NCBI RefSeq assembly: GCF_023100945.1
Contig: NZ_CP064689.1
Coordinates: 3,516,001 to 3,580,000, forward strand
Length of the DNA stretch: 64,000 bases
Direction: 5' to 3'
Source of the DNA: Bradyrhizobium sp. 200
Lineage (GTDB): Bacteria; Pseudomonadota; Alphaproteobacteria; Rhizobiales; Xanthobacteraceae
Positions 55,601 through 62,516 of the stretch are shown here, one piece after another (position 1 is the first letter of the stretch; each line of letters starts with the position of its first letter). The position numbers and the translations under genes are program-made. The notes beneath the pieces were generated by a model that ran no database searches, was not told the DNA's origin, and saw only the letters and a list, made by a program, of their open reading frames with translations.

Positions 55601-55605
55601 TTCAT
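49621..55605 (-). CDS. Sec-exported RHS/YD-repeat protein with transglutaminase-like N-terminus and nucleotidyltransferase-like C-terminal toxin domain
   Basis: 1994 residues. A signal peptide (hydrophobic 29-42, ending AHA46) precedes a transglutaminase-like domain (about 118-262) with His239 and Asp254 but Ser/Asp where the catalytic Cys should be (about 161-164). A DUF6531-like entry domain (DAVTGAYAYQRTDL) leads into YD repeats (about 1000-1750), then the RHS core with YRARHYSPIWGRFFQADPIG (about 1782-1801), ending DPDG near 1823. The variable C-terminus ends with GSAARG (1935-1940), SDIDY (Asp1947, Asp1949) and IRFEP (Glu1992), a polymerase-beta nucleotidyltransferase signature. DNA is more AT-rich than its neighbours. 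No PAAR or VgrG is nearby. Confidence 0.85.
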   Translation of the reverse strand: MNRACSFFMLSFEIAISAAHRFPANYQRIALLSILLIFSSGPVAHAQTETVNQPPTFSLEMGTPVSIEEADASLRAQMPESASQPAGQGTVAGASALSGLSAAQTCPGGSSSQPVEIITLAASLKCDIDLIFEYVYNNIEYEPLFGSNKGPLGTLLDLRGSDSDQVQLFTALLTAAGYSSSQFNIQYGNIRLNGAQASGWLGVKNDGNAISKLIANGGIPQQNLSVNGDGTLNRIDVAHVWVQVQINSTNYVFDPSFKLHTVTTGLSNLGAVLGYTQSAFLSAAGGSTDSTSIWNINRSNIRAGLTTYANNLIGYINNYNKTNSAALTTQDIVGGKIIQYLTGSPLRLTALPTLSPSQPAGWPQNWGSSVPDAYRTCFTISMPGVTQMPCGSASSQTIKLFSDQTYGHRITISSVPSGANYVPTLLIDGAAPPNGQNTGTALSSGSWTVKVCILHPYTSPNVNVCGDLSIKVGGFFLIGAGWGQVGRGMVEKHRRLLIQAQAGNAATSEVVLGESLAVINYTWLAEVAAGQQLGDAIGKVTTQYHHGVGITGQAQIQNTNMQGPYVDLPLNSLSLQPQTNFSGSGLPPATFGPFFTAAGVVSSLESAVLEQTQAAVTGIQAASTVRLVDLNAATAARTYFVEGTASGLAAYFAPTTGIRANLVNGNYQPSDLSAIDCQVSSNCTASGTSTGRQLLLPASGNIGVNQWHGAGYSVITQTTNSISISQKISGGLSGGYAGNPVTPQQLSQSSAAQIPPAPANPQISSSSFANISSTLSQFISDPVDAVTGAYAYQRTDLTTGGGAFPYALSFGRSYSSARNLVPSTLGKGWAHSLNISASRSSDPFAGFGESSPISAAAAIAANYVSQDLLSGTKTAQMVTVAWMVNRWLTDQLTNNSVAITWPNTSEQFILLPHIDGSATATYAAPLGSAVVLTGSAPDTYGNFTTFSYLNKDQSLLTFNSVASAASGGIANWTSPNGTNVAFAYGYTFNGTNYLSSVTNNLGRSLTLSYSDAQVSSVTDDTGRAVSYGYDANKNLTSSVDPLHFGTTYAYDGDSRLTQIFYPANPATAFFTNVYDALGRVNLQADAYSNWSTFYLAGSRTEFIDAAGDRHVTYQTQRGRIIKDAYALTNSAGSIFNDTPQQDGVVNVTTNQYDGMDRLIKVTAPGTGSTSYTYDPNGNVLSITAIPKPGSPLASLVTTYSYDPVFNKPISVTDPLGLVTSMSYDGAGNLISSVADVGSSPHFNARTNFAYNNFGKVVSTTDPLGTVTQFSYNGFGNATEIVRDAGAGRLNQKTLFGYSALGDVVEITDPRGNITKSTYDAARQSVSATAPSGLVSTNIYDPNGQIVQTQQSINGAVLRSTAATYTLTGKTATATDANGNTTRYSYDLLDRVASVKDAMGRVASYGYDALSRKIAVSNPAIQGSPLLQQSYTPDGQFASLTDANNHVTSFAYDRFNRLATTTYPLGSTETLTYDADNNVLTRKTRANQTISFAYDTLNRLKTRTPPSPAPVVSYAYDLAGRLTGISDTSAAIAAAVPPSGTSVQYSTSLGYDAMNRPTAVTWSPAPSAAGPTAGSVTFAHSYNKVNQRTGQTVTDNTWFNYPAASASTVSYTANALNQYTAVGAVTPTYDGNGNLTSDGTFTFGYDAENRLTSASGAGNTASYTYDAQGRRKTKTVNGTTTVFVTDAGNREVLEYDGASGAVLRWYAYGLGPNNVLNQMNVAAATRATLVPDILGSVIGSLDSGSSVLSKVGYLPYGKSASVGPFGYTGQRVDVETSGSYYYRARHYSPIWGRFFQADPIGYVGGVNLYAYVGNDPLNATDPDGRVKDTVAGWMNTPVTSGAYPIENQPSLSSCGICVAQPLLATSLDYADVGTTTRPYTVGDIAQAGLGLASIAAIGTTGRLGRAASGLGDLTVSEVRQIQSVVNQAGRPLEVVGSAARGARNAASDIDYIVPPSSAKYFEGLESRLPSIDPKHGIIPGVGNPHAGPVIRFEPQ

Positions 55606-55658
55606 GATGTCGCTCTGTATGATGGAGGCCGATCGTCGCGTGGAGCACTTAGCCTGCG

Positions 55659-55961
55659 TCAGTTACCCCACTTCGCGCCTCCGCTGGCATTCCAGTTGAA
55701 GCAACCCCACACGCCAGTTCCGCCGGCGGCGGTGACGTTGATGGTCTCGGAGAGACGGTTTCCGTTGGGGTCGTACGTGTAGATGATGCAGACGCCGGTG
55801 TCGTAACTGGCCGTCGTGACGCGACCGAGCGCATCGTAGGTATAGGCCACGGAGCCGTTGGCCGCGCAGACCGGCGTCAATGTCATGACTGCAAGAGCGC
55901 CAGCGGCAAAGGCTGCTAACAACCGGATCAGAAATGCATTTGGATTGCATAGGGCAGTCAT
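55659..55961 (-). CDS. Exported mini-protein with two YD repeats
   Basis: 100 residues from the ATG at 55961, which has an AAGGA site. A signal peptide (LLAAFAAGALAVMTLTPVCA) is followed by two YD repeats, YTYDALGRVTTASYD and YTYDPNGNRLSET, then a Gly/Trp-rich end, VWGCFNWNASGGAKWGN. It is 53 bases upstream of the RHS gene on the same strand, so probably cotranscribed. It may be a remnant of an older RHS gene or a partner; the intact signal peptide and start favour a real gene. Confidence 0.65.
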   Translation of the reverse strand: MTALCNPNAFLIRLLAAFAAGALAVMTLTPVCAANGSVAYTYDALGRVTTASYDTGVCIIYTYDPNGNRLSETINVTAAGGTGVWGCFNWNASGGAKWGN

Positions 55962-56173
55962 CGCTTCGTTCCTTCTTGGAGTTGGCCTCATCCGGACGAC
56001 GATCGATCAATTCTAGGAAGTGTGAGTGAGTGCGATCCTGCTCAGCTCGTCGTTTCACAAAAAGCGAACAGAGACGTGCGAGAATATTTTTTGCACAGCT
56101 CGCTGGCGTTATCAATTCAAAAATGTTAGTCTGAAATTAACAATCTAAAATTGACTGCGCATGGAGCCTTGTA

Positions 56174-57268
56174 ATGATCCGTCACTTACTTGCTGTGTTT
56201 TCTTTTTTGATGGTTCTCGGTCACGGTGTATCCGCCCAGACTTGTTCGGTGCCAAACACTCTGGCCAACGGCACGAATGCCGATGCTACGCAGGTGATGG
56301 CCAATTTCAACGCGCTCCTGAGCTGCGTGAATTCAGGGTCGGCAGGCTCGGTTTCTCCGCCACAGGGCCGGTTGACGCTGCAATCAGGCGTTCCCGTCAT
56401 GACAAGCTCGCAGGCTGGCAAGACGGTGATGATCTATACACCCCATGTCGGCAACCAGCTTCCGGTCTATAACGGTACCGGTATGGTGCCGACCACATTC
56501 GCCGAGCTTTCCATCGCGATCACAGACACTTCGAAAAATCCCTCAGCTATCGGGGCGAATAAAATCAACGATTGGTTCGTCTGGAACGATAGTGGGACGA
56601 TCAGGCTCTCACACGGACCGGATTGGACCAGCGACACGGCCAGGTCGGCAGGCACCGCGCTCACCAGGGTCAATGGAATACTGTTGAACAGCGTCGCAAT
56701 CACCAACGGCCCGGCTGCCTCGCGCGGAACGTATGTCGGCACGACGCGAAGCAATGGATCGTCGCAACTCGACTGGATCTTTGGCGGGTCGGCAGCCGGC
56801 GGCGGTGCCGCGCTGCTCAGCGTCTGGAACACTTACAATCGCGTCGATGTCGATACGACCGTCACCGATAGCAATTCGTCTTGGAGTACCGCGACCAGTG
56901 CGACACCTGCCGCACTCGACACCGGCGGAACGGGTAGCGGACTTAACAATCGAATTTCCGCAGTTTTCGGTCTAGCCGAAGACGGTATACGCATTTCATT
57001 CGGAGCAAGAATGGCAGGTGCCGCTGTGGCATTTGCCGGCGTTGATGCAGGCTTCGCCATGGACGCAACCAACGCCTTCGATAAGGTGGCCCATTCTCAG
57101 TCAACAAGCGGCGGCGCTTCTATCGTTATATCATGCGTGACCGAAAAAGCGTACGAGCCACAACTCGGGTTTCATTTTTGGCAGGCCACCCAAGCCGGAG
57201 ATGGAACAAACGCAGGCTCCATCGCAGGCGGTGTTTTTCAGGGTCTTTCGGGTAACTTGAGGATGTAA
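56174..57268 (+). CDS. Secreted protein, unknown function (phage-tail-like composition)
   Basis: 364 residues: signal peptide MIRHLLAVFSFLMVLGHGVSA, then PNTLANGTNADATQVMANFNALLSC and a Gly/Ser/Thr/Asn-rich body with few charged residues, resembling surface or phage tail-fibre proteins. The N-terminal NGTNADATQVMANFN pattern is one I associate with prophage structural proteins. It is divergent from the YD/RHS operon with a 212-base AT-rich gap. Whether it belongs to the same system is unknown. Confidence 0.6.
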   Translation: MIRHLLAVFSFLMVLGHGVSAQTCSVPNTLANGTNADATQVMANFNALLSCVNSGSAGSVSPPQGRLTLQSGVPVMTSSQAGKTVMIYTPHVGNQLPVYNGTGMVPTTFAELSIAITDTSKNPSAIGANKINDWFVWNDSGTIRLSHGPDWTSDTARSAGTALTRVNGILLNSVAITNGPAASRGTYVGTTRSNGSSQLDWIFGGSAAGGGAALLSVWNTYNRVDVDTTVTDSNSSWSTATSATPAALDTGGTGSGLNNRISAVFGLAEDGIRISFGARMAGAAVAFAGVDAGFAMDATNAFDKVAHSQSTSGGASIVISCVTEKAYEPQLGFHFWQATQAGDGTNAGSIAGGVFQGLSGNLRM

Positions 57269-58178
57269 AAATGCCAAGGCCGCACTACGCGTGCGGTCAG
57301 GCGGCTCGGGCGTGCGCGCAGGCGCGATTTTCTCCAGCAACTTCAAGCTGATTTGCCTTGTCCAGCCTCGGCCGCAAAAATAATCCGCTTCTCGGCTGAC
57401 CCAAATCACCCTTACAACTCCCGCCATCCCGGCCTGAAGAAGAGGGGCGTTGGCCATCGTCACGAACGTTGGGACGGGTTGCGGTGGACGCGGCAGCGTC
57501 AGGCGCGAGAAGCTGTTCGCAGGGCGGTTATCCGTGAGCGGACGCGGCGCGCAGATGAACGGCGCTTAAACGCTTTCGCCAGAAGTTCGGCCGGCGGCAC
57601 TGGCTGGCTGAATGGTTTGGCGAAGGAAGCTGCGTACGGCAAAACCGTGTGGTCCTGGCACCCGTGGCTGGTGTCAAGTCGGCGGAGGTTTGCAAAGCCC
57701 AACCGGGCGATGCGGGCCACGAATTCGCCGATGACGGAGGCAAGACGAATTCGTCTCCGGGGAGAGCTCGGCATAAGCCGTAAAGCCATTGCGCAGGGAA
57801 TGCCGGAGTGCTCCGGCTGTACCTGTATGCTCGTGTGCGCACTTCCTTGTGCACATTGCACACGAGACCGCGGGTGCAGCAAGCACCCGGCATTCCCTGC
57901 TCCCTCTGTTTTGAGGGGAAAAGGACTTTGCAAAGCTCGGGCGCGATGCGTCGCGAGATCGCTAACGCACACTCAGTCGTCGTCACCCGCCAACGGGTCG
58001 CGCGAATGCGCGCCCGATGACAGGCTCCGGCGGGTGACCCAGTATTCCAGAGACGTCAATGATTGAGTCGATAAGCCGCGGCGTACTGGATACCCGCTGG
58101 AGCCTGTCATCGGGCTCGCCGAAGGCGAGACCCGGTGGCGGGTATGACGACCTGATTTGGTGCGACGATCGTGCCTTA
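57269..58178. other. Non-coding, repeat-like region with overlapping spurious frames
   Basis: 910 bases. Frames of 237 residues (plus) and about 150 residues (minus, two frames) overlap, with Arg/Ala/Cys-rich composition unlike real proteins. The DNA contains several palindromes, such as GTGCACATTGCACAC and the paired GCGGGTGC / GCACCCGG, and ends in a large inverted repeat. From memory, similar stretches recur in Bradyrhizobium genomes, so I treat it as a dispersed repeat rather than genes. Confidence 0.5.
57979..58151. repeat. Large imperfect inverted repeat, arms about 67 bases
   Basis: Left arm 57979-58044 (contains GCCCGATGACAGGCTCC) is nearly the reverse complement of right arm 58084-58151 (contains GGAGCCTGTCATCGGGC), with a 39-base loop. 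A few mismatches and a one-base indel separate the arms. Confidence 0.8.
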
Positions 58179-58562
58179 CTACCCCAGCGGCGTCACCGAA
58201 ATCCGGGCGCAGTCGTGGCGGCCCATCAGCACGCAGTCCTGGGTCTTGCGCAGATCGGCGATGCTCATGGCAAGCCAGATGCCGATCGCGGTCAACGCCA
58301 CCGTGAAGGCGAGCGCGGCGACGTTGGCGAGCATCCGATGACGGAAATCGTCGCCCTCGTCGCGCGACCGTTCGTAGCGGGACAGATCGCTCGCCGCAGG
58401 TGGCGCCTTGATGCTGGGTGTCTTGATGTTGGATGTCTTGATGTTGGGTGTTTTGGCCGGGTCGGATTCTTCCCGCCGGGTGGGCGGGTGAGCGGAGGTG
58501 CGCGGCTGGAACTTGAGCACCACGTGCTCATCGTCCGAGATAATGGGCCGCTGGCTTTTCAC
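58179..58562 (-). CDS. Single-pass membrane protein with NIKTP repeats
   Basis: 127 residues. A hydrophilic N-terminal half starts MKSQRPIISDDEHVVLKFQP and contains tandem NIKT/SIKA pentapeptides (about 40-54). One membrane segment (about 79-100, VAALAFTVALTAIGIWLAMSI) follows, and a short C-terminus holds two cysteines. Function unknown. The 15-bp repeat at 58407-58451 encodes the pentapeptides. Confidence 0.6.
   Translation of the reverse strand: MKSQRPIISDDEHVVLKFQPRTSAHPPTRREESDPAKTPNIKTSNIKTPSIKAPPAASDLSRYERSRDEGDDFRHRMLANVAALAFTVALTAIGIWLAMSIADLRKTQDCVLMGRHDCARISVTPLG
58407..58451 (-). repeat. 15-bp coding minisatellite (three units)
   Basis: Plus-strand units CTTGATGCTGGGTGT (58407-58421), CTTGATGTTGGATGT (58422-58436) and CTTGATGTTGGGTGT (58437-58451), encoding (N/S)IKTP-type pentapeptides on the minus strand. 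Confidence 0.88.
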
Positions 58563-58840
58563 TGCGTTCGTCCGGCGAGAAATCCTGCGCCTTTCTTAGC
58601 ACGCCGACAGCACTTCCAACATCAAATGTTGCCGAGCGCGGGACAGCCATCCATCCGCGCAACGTCTGATGGAACCTGCTGCGATCGGAGGCCCGCGGCC
58701 TCCGGCTTTGGTAATCCTGGCATGCCTGCCGCGAACCTCGGGTCGCAGCCATTTGAGGGCTCGCCCTATCAAGCCATAGTAAACTCCGTTCCAGAGCCAT
58801 TTGCGGGGCTAGGCACGAGGATTGGAGTAGAGGGCAGACC

Positions 58841-59461
58841 ATGGCCAACACGCGCGACCCGATCCTCAAGCCGATCCCGATCCTGTCGCTGCGTCCGACC
58901 CAGATGACGGTCGGCCTGCGAGAGGTCAAGGAGAAGCGGGAGCGCTGGCGGGAGCACAAGTCGGAAAAGAGGCGCGCCGAACTGCTCGGCAAGCACATGA
59001 TCCCGGTCGTGCTCGGGCCGGACGAACACCATTACGTCGTCGACCATCATCATCTGGCGCGTGCACTGCATGATGAGGGCGTCGAGCATGTCCTGGTCAC
59101 CGTGATCGGCGATCTCACCATGGTCGAGCGCGAGGCGTTCTGGACCGTGATGGATCACAAGCGATGGGCCTATCCCTACGACGCCAAGGGCGAGCGCCGC
59201 CGGTTCAGGGACCTGCCGAAATCGGTCACTGGCCTTGCGGACGATCCGTTCCGCAGCCTCGCCGGGGAATTGCGCCGCGTCGGCGGCTTTGCAAAGGACA
59301 TCACCCCGTTCAGCGAATTTCTGTGGGCGGATTTTCTGCGCCGCAAAATCTCGCGCAAAAGCGTGGAGGAGAATTTCGACAAGGCGATGGAGAAGGCGCT
59401 CGGCTTTGCCAAGGGCAAGGACGCGGTTTATCTGCCGGGCTGGTGCGGGCCGCTCGATTAG
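58841..59461 (+). CDS. ParB-like nuclease family protein (COG4318 type)
   Basis: 206 residues. ParBc_2-like family: ILKPIPILSLRPTQMTVGLREV, then KHMIPVVLGPDEHHYVVDHHHLARAL, whose IPVV..G..YYVVDGHH-like layout matches the ParB-type fold. FAKDITPFSEFLWADFLR follows. It is not a partition protein by context: no ParA is adjacent. The function in this branch is unknown. It faces the MgtC-like gene, ending eight bases before it. Confidence 0.82.
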   Translation: MANTRDPILKPIPILSLRPTQMTVGLREVKEKRERWREHKSEKRRAELLGKHMIPVVLGPDEHHYVVDHHHLARALHDEGVEHVLVTVIGDLTMVEREAFWTVMDHKRWAYPYDAKGERRRFRDLPKSVTGLADDPFRSLAGELRRVGGFAKDITPFSEFLWADFLRRKISRKSVEENFDKAMEKALGFAKGKDAVYLPGWCGPLD

Positions 59462-59468
59462 ACGGCCG

Positions 59469-59969
59469 CTACGTTGGTTTATCCGACGAAGAGGCCGGAG
59501 GCGGCTCCTGCTCGGTCTCGTCCTTGCCGCCCAGCCTCTTGTGCAGCCAGCGTTCAATTCGGCCGCCAATGGTCAGGACCGCGAAGGTGATGATCAATGC
59601 GACGATCACCAATCGCCATTGTCCGAGGCCGCAGACAATTCCGATGCACGCCGCCAACCAGGTGCAGGCGGCACTGGTGAGCCCGCGAACCCCGAAATGA
59701 CCTCCTGCATGGACAATGACCCCGGCACCGAGAAAGCCAATCCCGGTCAGGATTCCCTGCATCACCCGGCTGCCGGCGTCCGAGACGATTTTGGCCTCGT
59801 CCGAATGGACCGGCACCAGCATCACCGCCGTCGCAAGGCTGACCAGCCCCAGCGTCTTCAATCCGATCGGCTTGCCCTGCAGATCGCGGTTGAGACCGAT
59901 CAGGCCGCCCGCGAGCGTGGCGACGCCGAGACGCAGTATGATTTCGGTCCAGTCCAGCAACGCGGACAA
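59469..59969 (-). CDS. MgtC/SapB family inner-membrane protein
   Basis: 166 residues with four to five membrane segments. It has the family hallmarks GGLIGLNRDLQGKPIGLKT and GIGFLGAGVIVHAG, then GLTSAACTWLAACIGI. The C-terminal cytoplasmic tail is short and polar, without the ACT-like domain of MgtC proper, so it is the short SapB-type. Family roles include virulence under low magnesium and effects on the F1Fo ATPase; the role here is unknown. Confidence 0.87.
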   Translation of the reverse strand: MSALLDWTEIILRLGVATLAGGLIGLNRDLQGKPIGLKTLGLVSLATAVMLVPVHSDEAKIVSDAGSRVMQGILTGIGFLGAGVIVHAGGHFGVRGLTSAACTWLAACIGIVCGLGQWRLVIVALIITFAVLTIGGRIERWLHKRLGGKDETEQEPPPASSSDKPT

Positions 59970-59978
59970 CCTCCGGGC

Positions 59979-60563
59979 TCAGCCCTGCTTCGGCAGCCGC
60001 CCCATCATGTAGAACTCGTCGTTCGGGCGCATCGCGGTGACGTTGGCCAGTCGGTTCGACAGCGCGAAGAAGGCCGCGATCGCCGTGATGTCCCAGATGT
60101 CGTCGTCGCTGAAGCCGTGGCCGGCCATATCAGCGAAATCCGCCTCCGAAACCGTATTGGCTTCCTGGCTCACCTTCATGGCGAAGTCGAGCATGGCCCG
60201 CTGCCGCGGCGTGATGTCGGCCTTGCGGTAGTTGACCGCGATCTGGTCGGCGATGACAGGGTTCTTGGCGCGGATGCGCAGGATCGCGCCATGGGCGATC
60301 ACGCAGTAATGGCACTGGTTGGTGGCGGACGTCGCCACCACGATCATCTCGCGCTCGGCTTTGGTCAGCCCGCTGTCCTTTTCCATCAACGCGTCGTGAT
60401 AGGCAAAGAAGGCGCGAAATTCGTCAGGACGATACGCCAGCGTCAGGAAGACGTTCGGGACGAAGCCGGATTTTTCCTGCACCGCGAGGATCCGGGTGCG
60501 GATATCTTCCGGCAGCTTGTCGATGGCGGGCGGCTGAAATCGTTGGGTGGCGGGCTTGGTCAT
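59979..60563 (-). CDS. AhpD-like alkylhydroperoxidase / carboxymuconolactone decarboxylase family enzyme
   Basis: 194 residues of the peroxidase-related AhpD fold. The active-site motif C84-x2-C87-x3-H91 lies in NQCHYCVIAHGA. SGFVPNVFLTLAYRPDEFRAF and DDDIWDITAIAAFFALSNR match the family. It probably reduces peroxides using a thiol partner not seen here. I start at the ATG at 60563 (MTKPATQRFQPP); the frame goes back to 60611. Same strand as the MgtC-like gene, nine bases away. Confidence 0.86.
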   Translation of the reverse strand: MTKPATQRFQPPAIDKLPEDIRTRILAVQEKSGFVPNVFLTLAYRPDEFRAFFAYHDALMEKDSGLTKAEREMIVVATSATNQCHYCVIAHGAILRIRAKNPVIADQIAVNYRKADITPRQRAMLDFAMKVSQEANTVSEADFADMAGHGFSDDDIWDITAIAAFFALSNRLANVTAMRPNDEFYMMGRLPKQG

Positions 60564-60613
60564 GAAAGGTTCCGGCTGAAGGCCGCGCGAAGCGGCGTTG
60601 GCCGGAACCATAT

Positions 60614-60737
60614 AGCGTTTTTGGCTGAGGTGGATACCGGCCCGCGCGAAGAAATCACGCGAGGGCTGATTCTTCTATTTGAGCATGATCTCCTCGGAAA
60701 ACCGGTGTCCACTTTTCCGGATCATGCTCTGCCGCTA
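60614..60737 (-). repeat. Chimeric repeat: AGCATGATCC head plus composite-repeat tail
   Basis: On the minus strand: head GAGCATGATCCGGAAAA and TTTTCCGAGGAGATCATGCTC arms pairing, a linker AAATAGAAGAATC, then a tail with CGCGGGCCGGTATCCAC and AAAAACGCT. The head matches the 29.6-kb repeat and the tail the one at copies A-C. The herA-like stop is 10 bases from the head. Confidence 0.7.
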
Positions 60738-62495
60738 GCGCAGCGGCTTTTTCAGGAGCGAGAACCGGTCGGGGTCCAGCCCCATCGAGGGCTGCAGCAT
60801 CGGTGCTTCCACCGGCGTCATGACGCGGGCGGCAGGCCGATCGCTGATCGAGGGATCGTTCGGCACGTCGCGATGCGAGGTGGCGCCGCGCCAGCGTTCC
60901 AGCACGGCGGAGACGAAATGCATGTCGTGGCCGGCGGAGACCGACGGCACGGTCGCAATGGTGGCTTCGCTGCGCGGCAACTGATGGACCGGAACTTCCT
61001 TGAAGCGCAGCCGCGTCGGCAATGCCACCCCTTCGCCGAAGGCCAGCACCTCGCGGGTGCCGAGCGAGGGCACGAACGACAGGAGGTTTGCCGCGGCGTC
61101 CGAGACCGCCGAGCGCAGCAGGGCCTGGTCGCGGTCGTTGGCAAGGCGCATCGCGAACAGCGTGTTGCACTGGGAGATGATGGTGGCGTCGAGTTCGGCC
61201 GGGCGCTGGGTGACGAGACCGAGATAGACGCCGTATTTGCGGCCTTCCTTGGCAATGCGCGAGACCGCCTTGCGGGTCGGGCCGAAGCCGATGTTGCGGT
61301 CGGCGGAAGCGTAACGGTGCGCCTCTTCGCAGACGAACAGCAGCGGCGAAACGCCGTCGCTCCACAGGCCGAAATCGAACGCCATGCGGCACAACACCGA
61401 CACCACGGAATCGACGACTTCGGCGGGGAAGCCGGCAAGCTGCATGATGGTCATCGGCCGGCCGTTGGCAGGCAGGCGGAACAGATGGCTGATGACCTCC
61501 GCCATGGTGTCGCCGCCGACATTGGCATTGTCGAACATGAAGGTGTAGCGCGGATCGTTGCGCACTGTCTCGATGCGCGAAATCAGCTTGTGATAGATGA
61601 TGCGCGAGGAGCGGTTCTCCAGCTTGCCCATCCGTTCGTCGATCAGCGAGATCAGATCGACCAGCCGGTATGGCACCGGCGTATCGACGGTATAAACGCC
61701 CGACTTCGGATCCATGCGCTTGAGCCCGAGCCGGTCGGAATTCTGATACTGGGTGTAGATGCCCTTCGCCATCGGAATGACTTCGGCGAGGATGTCGAGC
61801 TCTTCAGGCACGCCCGGGCGGCCGCCGAACAGCACGTCGACGATTTCTTCGAAATTGAACAGCCAGAACGGCAGTTTCAGGTTGCGCGGGTTGAGCACCA
61901 GCGCGCGGTCGCCGAAGCAGCGGCCATATTCGTTATGGACGTCGAGCAGGAAAATCCGCAGGTTCGGCCGTGCCTTGAGAATCTCGTTGAGCAGCAGCGA
62001 CACGCTGGTCGATTTGCCGACGCCGGTGGAGCCGAGGACGGCGAAGTGCTTGGAAAGCATCTCCTCGACGTCGACATAGGCGATCACCGAGCGGTCCTGC
62101 TGCAGGGTGCCGACATTGATCTGGTCCGACCCACTCGGTGCATAGACCGTGCGAAGGTCCTGGGCCGTGATGAGGTCGACGGCATCGCCGATCGTCGGAT
62201 AATTGGTGACGCCGCGCTGGAATTTGGGGCGCTCGCCGCCGAGAATTTCGCCGAGCAGGTCGACCGACGCGCTCGCGATATAGGTATCCAGGTTCGGCAG
62301 ATCCTCGCAACTTACCTCGGTGATCATCGCGACGATGGTGGAGCTGGCGCAACGGATGCTGATGAAGCGGCCGACGGTGGCGCGCACTTCGGAGACGGGC
62401 ACCTGGCCCGACGCCAGAAGTCCGACCCGGGCGAGGGAGCCGCGCACGGAAATCACACGTCCGAAGGATGTCACGGTGTTGAACCTGGATCTCAT
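60735..62495 (-). CDS. HerA-like ATPase / bipolar DNA helicase family
   Basis: About 586 residues. An N-terminal HAS-barrel-like domain precedes an FtsK/HerA RecA-type ATPase with Walker A GSTGVGKS (about residue 155-162 from this start), ...LLDVHNEYGR, Walker B-type LLFVCEEAHRYA, and LGLVTQRPAELDATIISQCNTLF. HerA homologues work with the NurA nuclease in DNA end processing or, in bacteria, in defence islands. No nurA, sir2 or other partner is adjacent, so the role is open. ATG at 62495 chosen; 62516 adds seven residues, both without a clear ribosome binding site. Confidence 0.85.
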   Translation of the reverse strand: MRSRFNTVTSFGRVISVRGSLARVGLLASGQVPVSEVRATVGRFISIRCASSTIVAMITEVSCEDLPNLDTYIASASVDLLGEILGGERPKFQRGVTNYPTIGDAVDLITAQDLRTVYAPSGSDQINVGTLQQDRSVIAYVDVEEMLSKHFAVLGSTGVGKSTSVSLLLNEILKARPNLRIFLLDVHNEYGRCFGDRALVLNPRNLKLPFWLFNFEEIVDVLFGGRPGVPEELDILAEVIPMAKGIYTQYQNSDRLGLKRMDPKSGVYTVDTPVPYRLVDLISLIDERMGKLENRSSRIIYHKLISRIETVRNDPRYTFMFDNANVGGDTMAEVISHLFRLPANGRPMTIMQLAGFPAEVVDSVVSVLCRMAFDFGLWSDGVSPLLFVCEEAHRYASADRNIGFGPTRKAVSRIAKEGRKYGVYLGLVTQRPAELDATIISQCNTLFAMRLANDRDQALLRSAVSDAAANLLSFVPSLGTREVLAFGEGVALPTRLRFKEVPVHQLPRSEATIATVPSVSAGHDMHFVSAVLERWRGATSHRDVPNDPSISDRPAARVMTPVEAPMLQPSMGLDPDRFSLLKKPLR

Positions 62496-62516
62496 CAATT
62501 GGGGTCTGACCCCCAT

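Noticed and set aside
57353..58066. 237-residue plus-strand ORF
   Set aside because: Arg/Cys-rich, overlaps equally long minus-strand frames, and lies in palindromic DNA. Treated as a dispersed repeat.
58841..59461. ParB-like gene as chromosome partition locus
   Set aside because: No ParA gene or parS-like sites nearby; sequence fits the ParBc_2/COG4318 branch.
60735..62495. HerA-like gene as part of a defence system
   Set aside because: No Sir2, NurA or other defence partner is next to it; neighbours are housekeeping-type genes.
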